Assembly (NCBI GenBank): GCA_021791455.1
Contig: JAJYWM010000144.1
Location: 1-5,848, forward strand
Origin: a bacterium
GTDB lineage: Bacteria > Chloroflexota > Dormibacteria > UBA8260 > Bog-877
Direction of reading: 5' to 3'
DNA: 5,848 bases
The notes under the pieces were generated by a model that saw only the letters and a program-made list of their open reading frames with translations, made no database searches and had not been told where the DNA came from. Shown in pieces: positions 1 to 4,982 of the stretch (the stretch's first letter is position 1; each line of letters opens with the position of its first letter). A program made the translations under genes and the position numbers.

Positions 1-132
1 GCCGGTTTCGTGATCGTGGGCCTCTTCATCCTCACCTGGGCCGCCGCGCTGCTCATCTGGCGGTACGGCAATGTGGAGGAGCGATGGGAGCGCGCCGCGG
101 CGGAGGCCAGAGCCCGGGCGGGGCGCAGCTGA
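1..132 (+). CDS. C-terminal end of a membrane protein, probably NiCoT-family nickel/cobalt permease (partial)
   Basis: The reading frame is open from the first base to TGA at 130-132, giving the last 43 residues of a protein cut by the window edge. Residues 1-20 form one hydrophobic, probably membrane-spanning segment (AGFVIVGLFILTW...). A short charged tail follows (RYGNVEERWERAA..., ending ARAGRS) that is likely cytoplasmic. The 'GFVIVGLF..TW...L.W..G..EERW' pattern is what I recall for the end of NiCoT (HoxN/NixA-like) transporters, which import or move Ni2+/Co2+ across the inner membrane. The diagnostic NiCoT motif HX4DH lies upstream and cannot be seen, so the family name is a recollection-based inference. 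Any polytopic membrane protein with one final helix and a basic tail is an alternative. The next gene starts 54 bp downstream on the same strand. Confidence 0.5.
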   Translation, partial: AGFVIVGLFILTWAAALLIWRYGNVEERWERAAAEARARAGRS

Positions 133-160
133 CCCAAGCCCGGGCGGACCGCCGCTCCGG

Positions 161-166
161 TAAACT
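161..166 (+). promoter_or_regulatory. Possible -10 element (TAAACT) ahead of the SDR gene
   Basis: TAAACT fits the TANNNT -10 pattern of housekeeping sigma factors and is the only such hexamer between the two genes. Transcription would begin near 172-174, about 14 nt before the TTG at 187. No convincing -35 box (TTGACA-like) is visible 16-19 nt upstream. An ATG at 174-176, near the predicted start site, opens only an 8-codon frame ending at TGA 198-200 that overlaps the SDR start. Confidence 0.35.
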
Positions 167-186
167 CGTTCGGATGCGGCCTGCCC

Positions 187-960
187 TTGGTGAAGCCTGA
201 ACATCCGGTGAGCGCGGGGCGTGCGGTTCTGGTCACGGGGGCTTCCCGGGGTATCGGCCGGGCTGCCGCCCTGGCCTTCGCGGCGGCCGGGGATCGGGTA
301 GCGGTCCACCACCGCGACTCGCCCCACCTGGCCGAAGAGCTCCTCGGCGAACTCGGCGGGGTGGGGCATGGCGTGGTCTCCGGGGACCTCTCCGATCCGC
401 AGGTGGCGGAGCGGGTGGTCGAGGAGGCCGACGCCCTTCTCGGAGGGCTTGACGTCCTGGTCAACAATGCGGGGGTCAGCCTGCCCCATGACCTCCTGGA
501 GATGGACTTCGACTCCTGGCGCCAGGCGCTGGAGCGAACGCTGGCGGTCAACCTGCTGGCCCCGGCCTACCTCATGTACTTCGCGGCGCGGAAGATGATG
601 GGGAGGGGAGGGGCGATCGTCAACGTCTCCTCTCGGGGAGCCTTCCGGGGCGAGCCCGGGCAGCCCGGGTACGGGGCCAGCAAGGCGGGCCTCAACGCAC
701 TGGGGCAATCGCTGGCGGTGGCGCTGGCGCCGCACGGGATCAGCATCGCCACGGTGGCGCCCGGTTGGGTCGCCACCGACATGTACAACCAGGAGCTGAA
801 GCGTCCCCGGGGGGAGGAGATCCAGCGCCAGAGTCCCTTCGGCCGGGTGGCCACTCCGGAGGAGGTGGCGGCAGCCATCTTCTACCTCGCCTCCCCCGAA
901 GCCCGGTTCTCCAGCGGGGCGATCCTGGATGTGAACGGCGCCTCCTACCTCAGGACCTGA
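187..960 (+). CDS. FabG-like short-chain dehydrogenase/reductase (SDR)
   Basis: A 257-residue classical SDR, the usual length for the family: a soluble NAD(P)(H)-dependent oxidoreductase with a Rossmann fold. Visible motifs: cofactor loop TGASRGIG (17-24), acidic residue in GDLSD (D67) lining the adenine pocket, NNAG (93-96), Asn122 of the NSYK tetrad, Ser149 in NVSSRG, the Y162-x3-K166 catalytic pair, and APGWVATDM (191-199) after it. Arg43 after the second strand (HHRDS) suggests preference for NADP(H). The sequence looks like 3-oxoacyl-ACP reductase, but FabG-like proteins reduce many carbonyl substrates and no fatty-acid gene is adjacent, so the substrate is unknown. The start is uncertain: TTG 187, GTG 190 or GTG 208 are all possible and none has a clear Shine-Dalgarno. 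Its 3' end overlaps the convergent aspartokinase gene by 16 bp. Confidence 0.9.
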   Translation: MVKPEHPVSAGRAVLVTGASRGIGRAAALAFAAAGDRVAVHHRDSPHLAEELLGELGGVGHGVVSGDLSDPQVAERVVEEADALLGGLDVLVNNAGVSLPHDLLEMDFDSWRQALERTLAVNLLAPAYLMYFAARKMMGRGGAIVNVSSRGAFRGEPGQPGYGASKAGLNALGQSLAVALAPHGISIATVAPGWVATDMYNQELKRPRGEEIQRQSPFGRVATPEEVAAAIFYLASPEARFSSGAILDVNGASYLRT

Positions 961-2357
961 GGCGGACGCTCCGGCCCCGGGCGGCCCAGCTCGAAGACCT
1001 GGTGCAGGGCGCGCACCGCGTCCCCGACCTCCTGGCGCTGCACCACCGCGGCCACGGCCAGCTCCGAGGATCCCTGGGAGATGGCGATCACGTTGATCCC
1101 CGCCTTCCCCAGGGCTCCGAACATCTTCCCGGCGATCCCGACGGTGCCGCGCATCGCCTCCCCGACCACGACCACCACGGAGACCTGGTCCTGGACGTCC
1201 AAGTCCCCGAGGAACCTGGTTTGCCGGAGGACCCGCCGGGCGGTGGGCACCTCCACCACGGGTACGGCCACGCAGATCGTGTCCTCGGCGGATGACTGGG
1301 TGACCAACAAGGTGGTGATCCTGGCGTCGGCGAAGCGGCCGAACACCTCGCCGGCCAGGCGGTTCAAACCGTCCCCGGGGCTCGCTGTGAGGGTCAGCAG
1401 GCATGCCTTCTCCACCTGGGTCACCGCCCTCACCCGTCCTGGGCCAGGTGACCTGCCTTCGATCAACGTGCCCTCTCCCTCTGGTCGCATGGTGTTCTTG
1501 ATGCGGATGGGGATCCCGGAGGCGGCTGCGGGCAGCACCGCGCTCCGGTGCAGCACCTTGGCGCCGAAGTAGGACAGCTCCAGAGCCTCCGCGTACGAGA
1601 CCTCGGGGAGTAGCCGGGCCTGTGGGACCAGGCGCGGGTCGGCGGCGAGAATGCCGTCGACATCCGTCCAGATCCACACCTCAGACGCCGGCAGGGCCTG
1701 GGCAAGAAGGGTGGCGCTGTGGTCCGACCCTCCCCGGCCGAGGGTCGTCACCTCGCCCCCGGCAGTCCCAGCGCGGAAACCGGTGACCACTGGAAGGGTT
1801 CCTCCTTGGAGCAGGGGCAGCAGCCGCCTCCTGACGCGCTCACGCGTCTCGGAGATGAGGGGAGTGGCCGCCCTGGGGTGGCCGTCGGTGAGCAGCAGCT
1901 GGGCGGAGTCCACGGAGGTGGCCGCCACTCCGCGCTGCCTTAGGACAGCTGCCACCAGGTGCGCCGAGAGCAGCTCCCCGGCGCTGGCGGCAGCCTCCAG
2001 GTGGCGGTGGGCATCGCGCGAGGTCGTGGCCAGCTGGGCACCGCGGGCCCGGTAGTTGGCGGTCACCTCCTCCACATGAGCCGCGAAGCCCTCCAGCTCC
2101 TGACCCGTGAGCAGGTGGCCGGCGGCGGCAAGGTGGGCACGCCGGGTCTCCGCAGCGGCGTCTTCCAACCCCGGCCTGCCGGCTGCCGCCGCCTCGACCC
2201 CCTGGAGCAGGACGTCAGTCGTGCCCGCCATGGCCGACACCACGGCGACCACCCCCGGATGGCTGGCGGCCAGGATCGACGCCACCCGGTCCGCGCCCTG
2301 GGAGCCGAGGACAGAGGTGCCCCCGAACTTCATCACCACAACTGGGGTGTCGCCCAC
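945..2357 (-). CDS. Aspartokinase (monofunctional, ThrA-like tandem ACT domains)
   Basis: Phosphorylates L-aspartate with ATP, the first and usually feedback-controlled step to lysine, threonine and methionine; cytoplasmic. The 470-residue product has an N-terminal amino-acid kinase domain (about 5-295): KFGGTSV (10-16), SAMAGTTD (41-48), GELLSA (127-132, Glu128), GFRAG (193-197), TLGRGGSDHSA (205-215, Arg208 and Asp212), TDVDGI (231-236) and LSYFGAKVLH (261-270). Two C-terminal ACT domains follow, about 317-385 (VTQSSAEDT) and 392-460 (GTVGIAGKMFGAL, ISQGSSEL), which should bind the inhibitory amino acid. The length and second ACT resemble the kinase half of bifunctional ThrA or the LysC/YclM class rather than the roughly 420-residue actinobacterial enzyme, but no homoserine dehydrogenase domain is attached. 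Start is GTG at 2357-2355, 3 nt after the threonine synthase stop, with GGGAG 11 nt upstream inside that gene, so translation is probably coupled. Confidence 0.93.
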   Translation of the reverse strand: MGDTPVVVMKFGGTSVLGSQGADRVASILAASHPGVVAVVSAMAGTTDVLLQGVEAAAAGRPGLEDAAAETRRAHLAAAGHLLTGQELEGFAAHVEEVTANYRARGAQLATTSRDAHRHLEAAASAGELLSAHLVAAVLRQRGVAATSVDSAQLLLTDGHPRAATPLISETRERVRRRLLPLLQGGTLPVVTGFRAGTAGGEVTTLGRGGSDHSATLLAQALPASEVWIWTDVDGILAADPRLVPQARLLPEVSYAEALELSYFGAKVLHRSAVLPAAASGIPIRIKNTMRPEGEGTLIEGRSPGPGRVRAVTQVEKACLLTLTASPGDGLNRLAGEVFGRFADARITTLLVTQSSAEDTICVAVPVVEVPTARRVLRQTRFLGDLDVQDQVSVVVVVGEAMRGTVGIAGKMFGALGKAGINVIAISQGSSELAVAAVVQRQEVGDAVRALHQVFELGRPGPERPPQVLR

Positions 2358-2360
2358 GGG

Positions 2361-3602
2361 CTACGCCGCTCCCGCAAGTCCGCCCCAGCGGGCCTCGAAG
2401 GCCTCCAAGCTCGGGGCCAGCGGCGCCCCCAGGTCGATCGCGTCCTCGAGGCAGTCGAGCGTCTTCAGCCCATTGCCGGTGACGCAGACTACGGTGGTCT
2501 CCCCCGGTGCGATCGCACCCGTGTCGAGAAGCTGCCCGGTCACTGCCACGGTGACGCCCGCCGCGGTCTCTCCCAGGATCCCCTCGGTCGTGGCCAGGAG
2601 GCGGATGCCGTGCACGATCTCCGAGTCGGTGGCCGAACCGGCACCGCCGCCAGAGCTGGCGATCGCCCGGAGGGCGGCGTGACCGTCCGCCGGGTCGCCG
2701 ATGGCCAGCGATTTGCAAATGGTATCGGGCACCACCGGAACCACACTCTCCCGCCCCTGCTGCTGGGCGGTGGCGATCGGGGAGCACCCCTTGGCCTGGG
2801 CGCCGAACAGCCGGACCGGGTGGGCCGTCACCAGCCCCAGCGTCACCAGCTCCCGGAACCCTCTGGCGATCCGGGTGAGCTGGGCGCCTCCCGCCATGGG
2901 AACCACCACGTTGTCGGGGAGCCGCCATCCCAGCTGCTCGGCGATCTCGAAGGCGACGGTCTTGGAGCCCTCAGCGTAGAAGGGCCGGAGGTTGACGTTG
3001 ACGAATCCCCAGCGGTGGCGTTCGGCTATCTCCACACAGAGGCGGTTGACCTGATCGTAGGCAGCCCTCACGCGCACCAGGTTGGCGCCGTACACCGAGG
3101 TGCCCAGCAGCTTGGCCGGCTCCAGGTCGGCGGGAACGAGCACCCACGCCTCCAGCCCCGCCCGGGCGGCGTGGGCGGCCACTGCGTTGGCCAGATTGCC
3201 CGTGGAGGCACAGCCCACCACCTGGAATCCCAGCTCCTGGGCCGCCGCCAGAGCCACCGCCACCACCCGGTCCTTGAATGAAAGGGTGGGGAAGCAGGCG
3301 GCATCGTCCTTGATGAACAGGGATCCCGATCCCAGTCTCCGTCCGAGTCGGGGCGCCTCGATCAGGGGAGTCCAGCCCACCCCCGCCAGCCGCGGAGCCG
3401 AAGCCGGGACGGGGAGAAGCTCGCCATAGCGCCAGATGTCGCGGGGCCGGCGCTCCACGGCATCGTGGCTCAGGCGCTCCCCGATGGCCTGGTAGTCGTA
3501 GGCGATCTCGGTGGGGTAGAAGCACTCGGGGCAGAGGGTCACCGCTTGGCGAGCGAACTCTCGCTCACAGCTGGGGCAGCGAAGGCGGAAGAGGTGGGGC
3601 AT
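2361..3602 (-). CDS. thrC: Threonine synthase
   Basis: PLP-dependent enzyme converting O-phospho-L-homoserine to L-threonine and phosphate, the last step of threonine synthesis; cytoplasmic. The 413-residue protein begins with a small Cys4 zinc-ribbon-like motif (C9-x2-C12, C24-x2-C27). A fold-type II PLP domain follows: GWTPL (76-80), Schiff-base Lys110 in TLSFKDR, ASTGNLANA (132-140) with Asn136 expected at the cofactor O3', PMAGGAQL (235-242) as the likely phosphate loop, and VTGNGLK (374-380) near the C-terminus. This matches the shorter threonine synthase class known from archaea, actinobacteria and many other bacteria, not the longer enterobacterial/yeast form. ATG start at 3602-3600 is preceded by GGAG with 7-nt spacing. 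It is the first gene of a two-gene operon with aspartokinase. Cysteate or other PLP-fold-II activities are unlikely given the motif set and the neighbouring kinase. Confidence 0.92.
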   Translation of the reverse strand: MPHLFRLRCPSCEREFARQAVTLCPECFYPTEIAYDYQAIGERLSHDAVERRPRDIWRYGELLPVPASAPRLAGVGWTPLIEAPRLGRRLGSGSLFIKDDAACFPTLSFKDRVVAVALAAAQELGFQVVGCASTGNLANAVAAHAARAGLEAWVLVPADLEPAKLLGTSVYGANLVRVRAAYDQVNRLCVEIAERHRWGFVNVNLRPFYAEGSKTVAFEIAEQLGWRLPDNVVVPMAGGAQLTRIARGFRELVTLGLVTAHPVRLFGAQAKGCSPIATAQQQGRESVVPVVPDTICKSLAIGDPADGHAALRAIASSGGGAGSATDSEIVHGIRLLATTEGILGETAAGVTVAVTGQLLDTGAIAPGETTVVCVTGNGLKTLDCLEDAIDLGAPLAPSLEAFEARWGGLAGAA

Positions 3603-3609
3603 CTCGGAT

Positions 3610-3613
3610 CTCC
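3610..3613 (-). promoter_or_regulatory. Shine-Dalgarno GGAG of thrC
   Basis: On the minus strand GGAG lies 7 nt before the ATG of threonine synthase. It is the only well-placed Shine-Dalgarno among the gene starts in this window and supports the chosen thrC start. Confidence 0.7.
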
Positions 3614-3625
3614 AGGATCAGCGGA

Positions 3626-3647
3626 TTGCATCGGGCCGTTGCATTGG
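3626..3647. repeat. Short direct repeat TTGCATnGG
   Basis: TTGCATCGG (3626-3634) and TTGCATTGG (3639-3647) are spaced 13 bp centre to centre, between the thrC Shine-Dalgarno and the palindrome. It would lie in the thrC 5' leader if transcription starts upstream. The repeat is short and may be chance, but AT-containing repeats stand out in this GC-rich region. Confidence 0.35.
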
Positions 3648-3687
3648 ACGGCAGGGCGCACCGGCGCCGGGATGCGGGGCGGGGGAG

Positions 3688-3704
3688 CTAGCGCTGGGCG
3701 CTAG
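3688..3704. repeat. 17-bp perfect palindrome CTAGCGC-TGG-GCGCTAG
   Basis: Perfect 7-bp arms (3688-3694 and 3698-3704) flank a 3-bp centre. In + strand RNA the stem can extend by an A-U and a G·U pair (3686-3687 with 3705-3706). No run of T follows on either strand, so it is not a typical intrinsic terminator. It could be a dimeric repressor operator, or an RNA hairpin in the thrC leader. On the minus strand its first bases contain the TAG stop of the possible leader ORF. Confidence 0.6.
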
Positions 3705-3766
3705 TTGAGGGTCGGCGTGTCCCCCGCGGCACGCTCGCGCATTCGTGCCGTGACCAGGGCGGCCAT
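3701..3766 (-). CDS. Possible 21-residue leader ORF upstream of thrC
   Basis: On the minus strand an ATG at 3766-3764 opens 21 codons ending in TAG at 3703-3701, which lies inside the palindrome. The peptide starts MAALVTAR and ends DTPTLN; three of 21 residues are Thr (6, 17, 19), two of them close to the stop. The start codon lies in the outermost helix of the nested structure, so it would be paired when that helix forms. No good Shine-Dalgarno is visible (GGGCTG only). It might be a threonine-responsive leader peptide, but Thr content is modest and nothing proves translation. Confidence 0.2.
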   Translation of the reverse strand: MAALVTARMRERAAGDTPTLN

Positions 3767-3833
3767 CAGCCCACGTCCGGTGAAAGTCCGGTGCGGACGG
3801 AAGCGCCGGGTTGGGCTGAAACGCGCGATGGCC
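3761..3833. ncRNA. Candidate structured cis-regulatory RNA element (three nested helices), strand unresolved
   Basis: The continuous 19 bases GGCCATCAGCCCACGTCCG (3761-3779) pair completely with three separate blocks: 3761-3767 with GATGGCC (3827-3833), 3768-3773 with TGGGCT (3812-3817), and 3774-3779 with CGGACG (3794-3799). All unpaired bases are on one side: a 14-nt apical loop (3780-3793) and two bulges of 12 nt (3800-3811) and 9 nt (3818-3826). Read on the + strand, each unpaired segment contains GAA, and unpaired A residues are typical of real structured RNA; that favours + sense, as part of the asd leader. Read on the minus strand, it would start right after the only TANNNT site and form the 5' end of the thrC-aspartokinase mRNA. 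I do not recognise a known riboswitch class. A DNA element is an alternative. Confidence 0.45.
3775..3793. repeat. Tandem 8-bp direct repeat, 11-bp period
   Basis: GTCCGGTG (3775-3782), AAA, GTCCGGTG (3786-3793). The following CGGAC (3794-3798) can pair with GTCCG of either copy: with copy 1 it makes the long-loop inner helix, with copy 2 a 5-bp stem with a 3-nt GTG loop. These are mutually exclusive. As DNA, two direct half-sites one helical turn apart resemble the layout bound by OmpR/PhoB-type regulators, upstream of the asd -10 site. Confidence 0.6.
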
Positions 3834-3840
3834 ACACGCC

Positions 3841-3847
3841 TACGATA
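3841..3847. promoter_or_regulatory. Overlapping divergent -10 hexamers (TACGAT + / TATCGT -)
   Basis: TACGATA reads TACGAT on the + strand (3841-3846) and TATCGT on the minus strand (3847-3842). These are the only TANNNT hexamers in the intergenic region on either strand. For + transcription, CTGAAA (3816-3821) is a possible -35 at a wide 19-nt spacing, giving a start near 3851-3855 and about a 60-nt asd leader. For minus transcription the -35 position is poor; start near 3835 would give a leader of about 230 nt for thrC. Simultaneous use would be mutually exclusive. Confidence 0.4.
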
Positions 3848-3915
3848 GCGGCTCACAGGGTGGCGGCGCAGGCGGGGCTGGACGGCGGCTCTCCACTGCT
3901 GCGAGACTCCTGCAC

Positions 3916-4962
3916 ATGAACTCGAAGATCCCGGTCGCCATCCTGGGGGCCACCGGAGCCGTGGGTCAGCGTCTGGTGGAAATGCTCGATGGCCACCCAT
4001 GGTTCGAACTCACCGAGCTGGTGGCCTCGGACCGGTCGGCGGGCCGGCTGTACGGGGAGGCGGTCGACTGGAGACTTCCGGGCTCGCCGCCCGAACCGGC
4101 GGGCCGGATCCGGGTGCAGACTCTGGAGCAGCTCCCCAGGTCCCGACTGCTGCTCTCGGCACTGGACGCGGCGGTGGCGGTGGACGCCGAGGACCAGCTC
4201 GCGCGCCGGGGATATGCGGTGGTGACCAACAGCAGCTCTCACCGGATGGACCCCGCGGTGCCCCTGGTGATCCCCGAGGTCAACGCCTCGCATCTCGACG
4301 CTCTCCAGAGTGCCCGCAGCGCCGGTGGCGGGTTCATCGTCGCCAACCCCAACTGCTCGACCATCGGACTGGTGCTGGCCCTGAAGCCCCTCTGGGACCG
4401 CTTCGGCGTGAGCCAGGTTCAGGTGGCCACCATGCAGGCGATCTCGGGAGCAGGTCTTGACGGGGTGAGCGCCGGAATGATCTCCGACAACGTCGTGCCC
4501 CACATCCCTGGGGAGGAGGAGAAGCTGGAGGCCGAGCCGTGCAAGATCCTCGGGCGATGGGATGGCACTTTCTTGCCCGCCGTGCTGGCGGTGAGCGCGG
4601 CCTGCCACCGGGTCGCCGTCCTGGATGGTCACCTGGAGGCGGTCAGCGTGAAGTTGGGGTCCGCCGCCAACGCACACGAAGTGGCAGACGCCTTCGAGTC
4701 CTTTCGAGCTGCTCCGGAGGTTGCCGCTCTCCCGAGTTCTCCACCATTGCCGGTCCAGCTCCACCGCCGGCCCGACCGCCCGCAACCCCGGCTCGACCGG
4801 GACGCCGGCCGCGGGATGACAGTGTCCGTGGGGAGACTCCGGGAGTGCCAGGTGCTCGACTGGAAATTCACCGTGCTCAGCCACAACCTGGTGCGAGGCG
4901 CGGCTGGGGCGGCGCTGCTCAATGCCGAGCTGCTGGTTGCCCGGGGCTACGCGGGTTGCTGA
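3916..4962 (+). CDS. asd: Aspartate-semialdehyde dehydrogenase, archaeal/fungal type
   Basis: Reduces L-aspartyl-4-phosphate to aspartate semialdehyde with NADPH, directly after aspartokinase and at the branch between lysine and threonine/methionine; cytoplasmic. 348 residues, normal for the class. N-terminal NADP domain with GATGAVGQ (11-18) followed by HPWFELTELVASDRSAG (27-43), NSSSHRMD (105-112) and PEVN (120-123). The catalytic Cys is Cys147 in ANPNCSTI. ISGAG (176-180), HIPGEEEKLEAE (196-207) and the catalytic His231 in ACHRVAVLDGH follow. DRPQPRLDRDAGRGM (287-301) and the C-terminal LSHNLVRGAAGAALLNAE are typical of the archaeal/eukaryotic-type branch rather than the usual bacterial enzyme. 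ATG is chosen because the Rossmann strand begins at residue 6. No clear Shine-Dalgarno precedes it. Divergent from thrC-aspartokinase, with which it shares a pathway. It ends 20 bp from the convergent exonuclease gene, with no terminator hairpin seen. Confidence 0.92.
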   Translation: MNSKIPVAILGATGAVGQRLVEMLDGHPWFELTELVASDRSAGRLYGEAVDWRLPGSPPEPAGRIRVQTLEQLPRSRLLLSALDAAVAVDAEDQLARRGYAVVTNSSSHRMDPAVPLVIPEVNASHLDALQSARSAGGGFIVANPNCSTIGLVLALKPLWDRFGVSQVQVATMQAISGAGLDGVSAGMISDNVVPHIPGEEEKLEAEPCKILGRWDGTFLPAVLAVSAACHRVAVLDGHLEAVSVKLGSAANAHEVADAFESFRAAPEVAALPSSPPLPVQLHRRPDRPQPRLDRDAGRGMTVSVGRLRECQVLDWKFTVLSHNLVRGAAGAALLNAELLVARGYAGC

Positions 4963-4982
4963 TTGGTGCCCGGGGGAGGCGC

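Larger units (their letters stand above)
3603..3915. other. Divergent intergenic control region between thrC and asd
   Basis: 313 bp separate the two divergent starts, much longer than any other gap here. In order along the + strand it holds: the thrC Shine-Dalgarno (3610-3613), a TTGCAT direct repeat (3626-3647), a 17-bp perfect palindrome (3688-3704), a possible 21-codon leader ORF on the minus strand (3701-3766), a 73-nt element of three nested helices (3761-3833) with a tandem repeat in it (3775-3793), and overlapping divergent -10 hexamers (3841-3847). Only four TA dinucleotides occur in the whole region. From 3848 to 3915 I see no further structure and no clear Shine-Dalgarno for asd. 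No intrinsic terminator with a T-run is present. Confidence 0.8.

Noticed and set aside
111..147. 11-bp repeat AGCCCGGGCGG at 111-121 and 137-147, able to form a long hairpin.
   Set aside because: Its core is a CCCGGG palindrome that recurs elsewhere here (for example 655-670 and 4940-4974), so it reflects composition; no T-run follows, so it is not a terminator.
1959..3281. 440-codon open frame on the + strand, antisense to thrC and aspartokinase.
   Set aside because: It runs opposite two genes with intact catalytic motifs, its translation is rich in Gly, Arg, His and Pro with no domain, and GC-rich DNA produces such shadow frames.
3777..3800. Cobalamin riboswitch core: CCGGTGAAAGTCCGGTGCGG resembles the GGTGnAAnTCC segment.
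   Set aside because: The CCCGCCACTGT segment and the B12 box (AGTCAGGAGACCTGCC-like) are missing, and the flanking genes have no link to cobalamin.
3768..3810. Group II intron domain V: GGTGAAAGTC matches the apical part of bacterial domain V, preceded by AGCC.
   Set aside because: The rest of domain V cannot be formed: the stem around GAAA has wobble pairs and a C-C mismatch, the expected second strand is absent, and no other intron domain or reverse transcriptase is nearby. The 19-nt nested pairing explains the region better.
3828..3848. Six-codon ORF (ATG to TAG) in the asd upstream region.
   Set aside because: It overlaps the proposed -10 box, has no Shine-Dalgarno and no informative codons.
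3916..3918. Lysine riboswitch ahead of asd.
   Set aside because: None of the conserved lysine-riboswitch core that I can recall is present in 3603-3915, and the helix layout is too small for it.
4939..4982. GCCCGGGG repeat at 4939-4946 and 4968-4975 as a terminator between asd and xthA.
   Set aside because: The stem would be short with a loop of over 20 nt and no T-run on either side.
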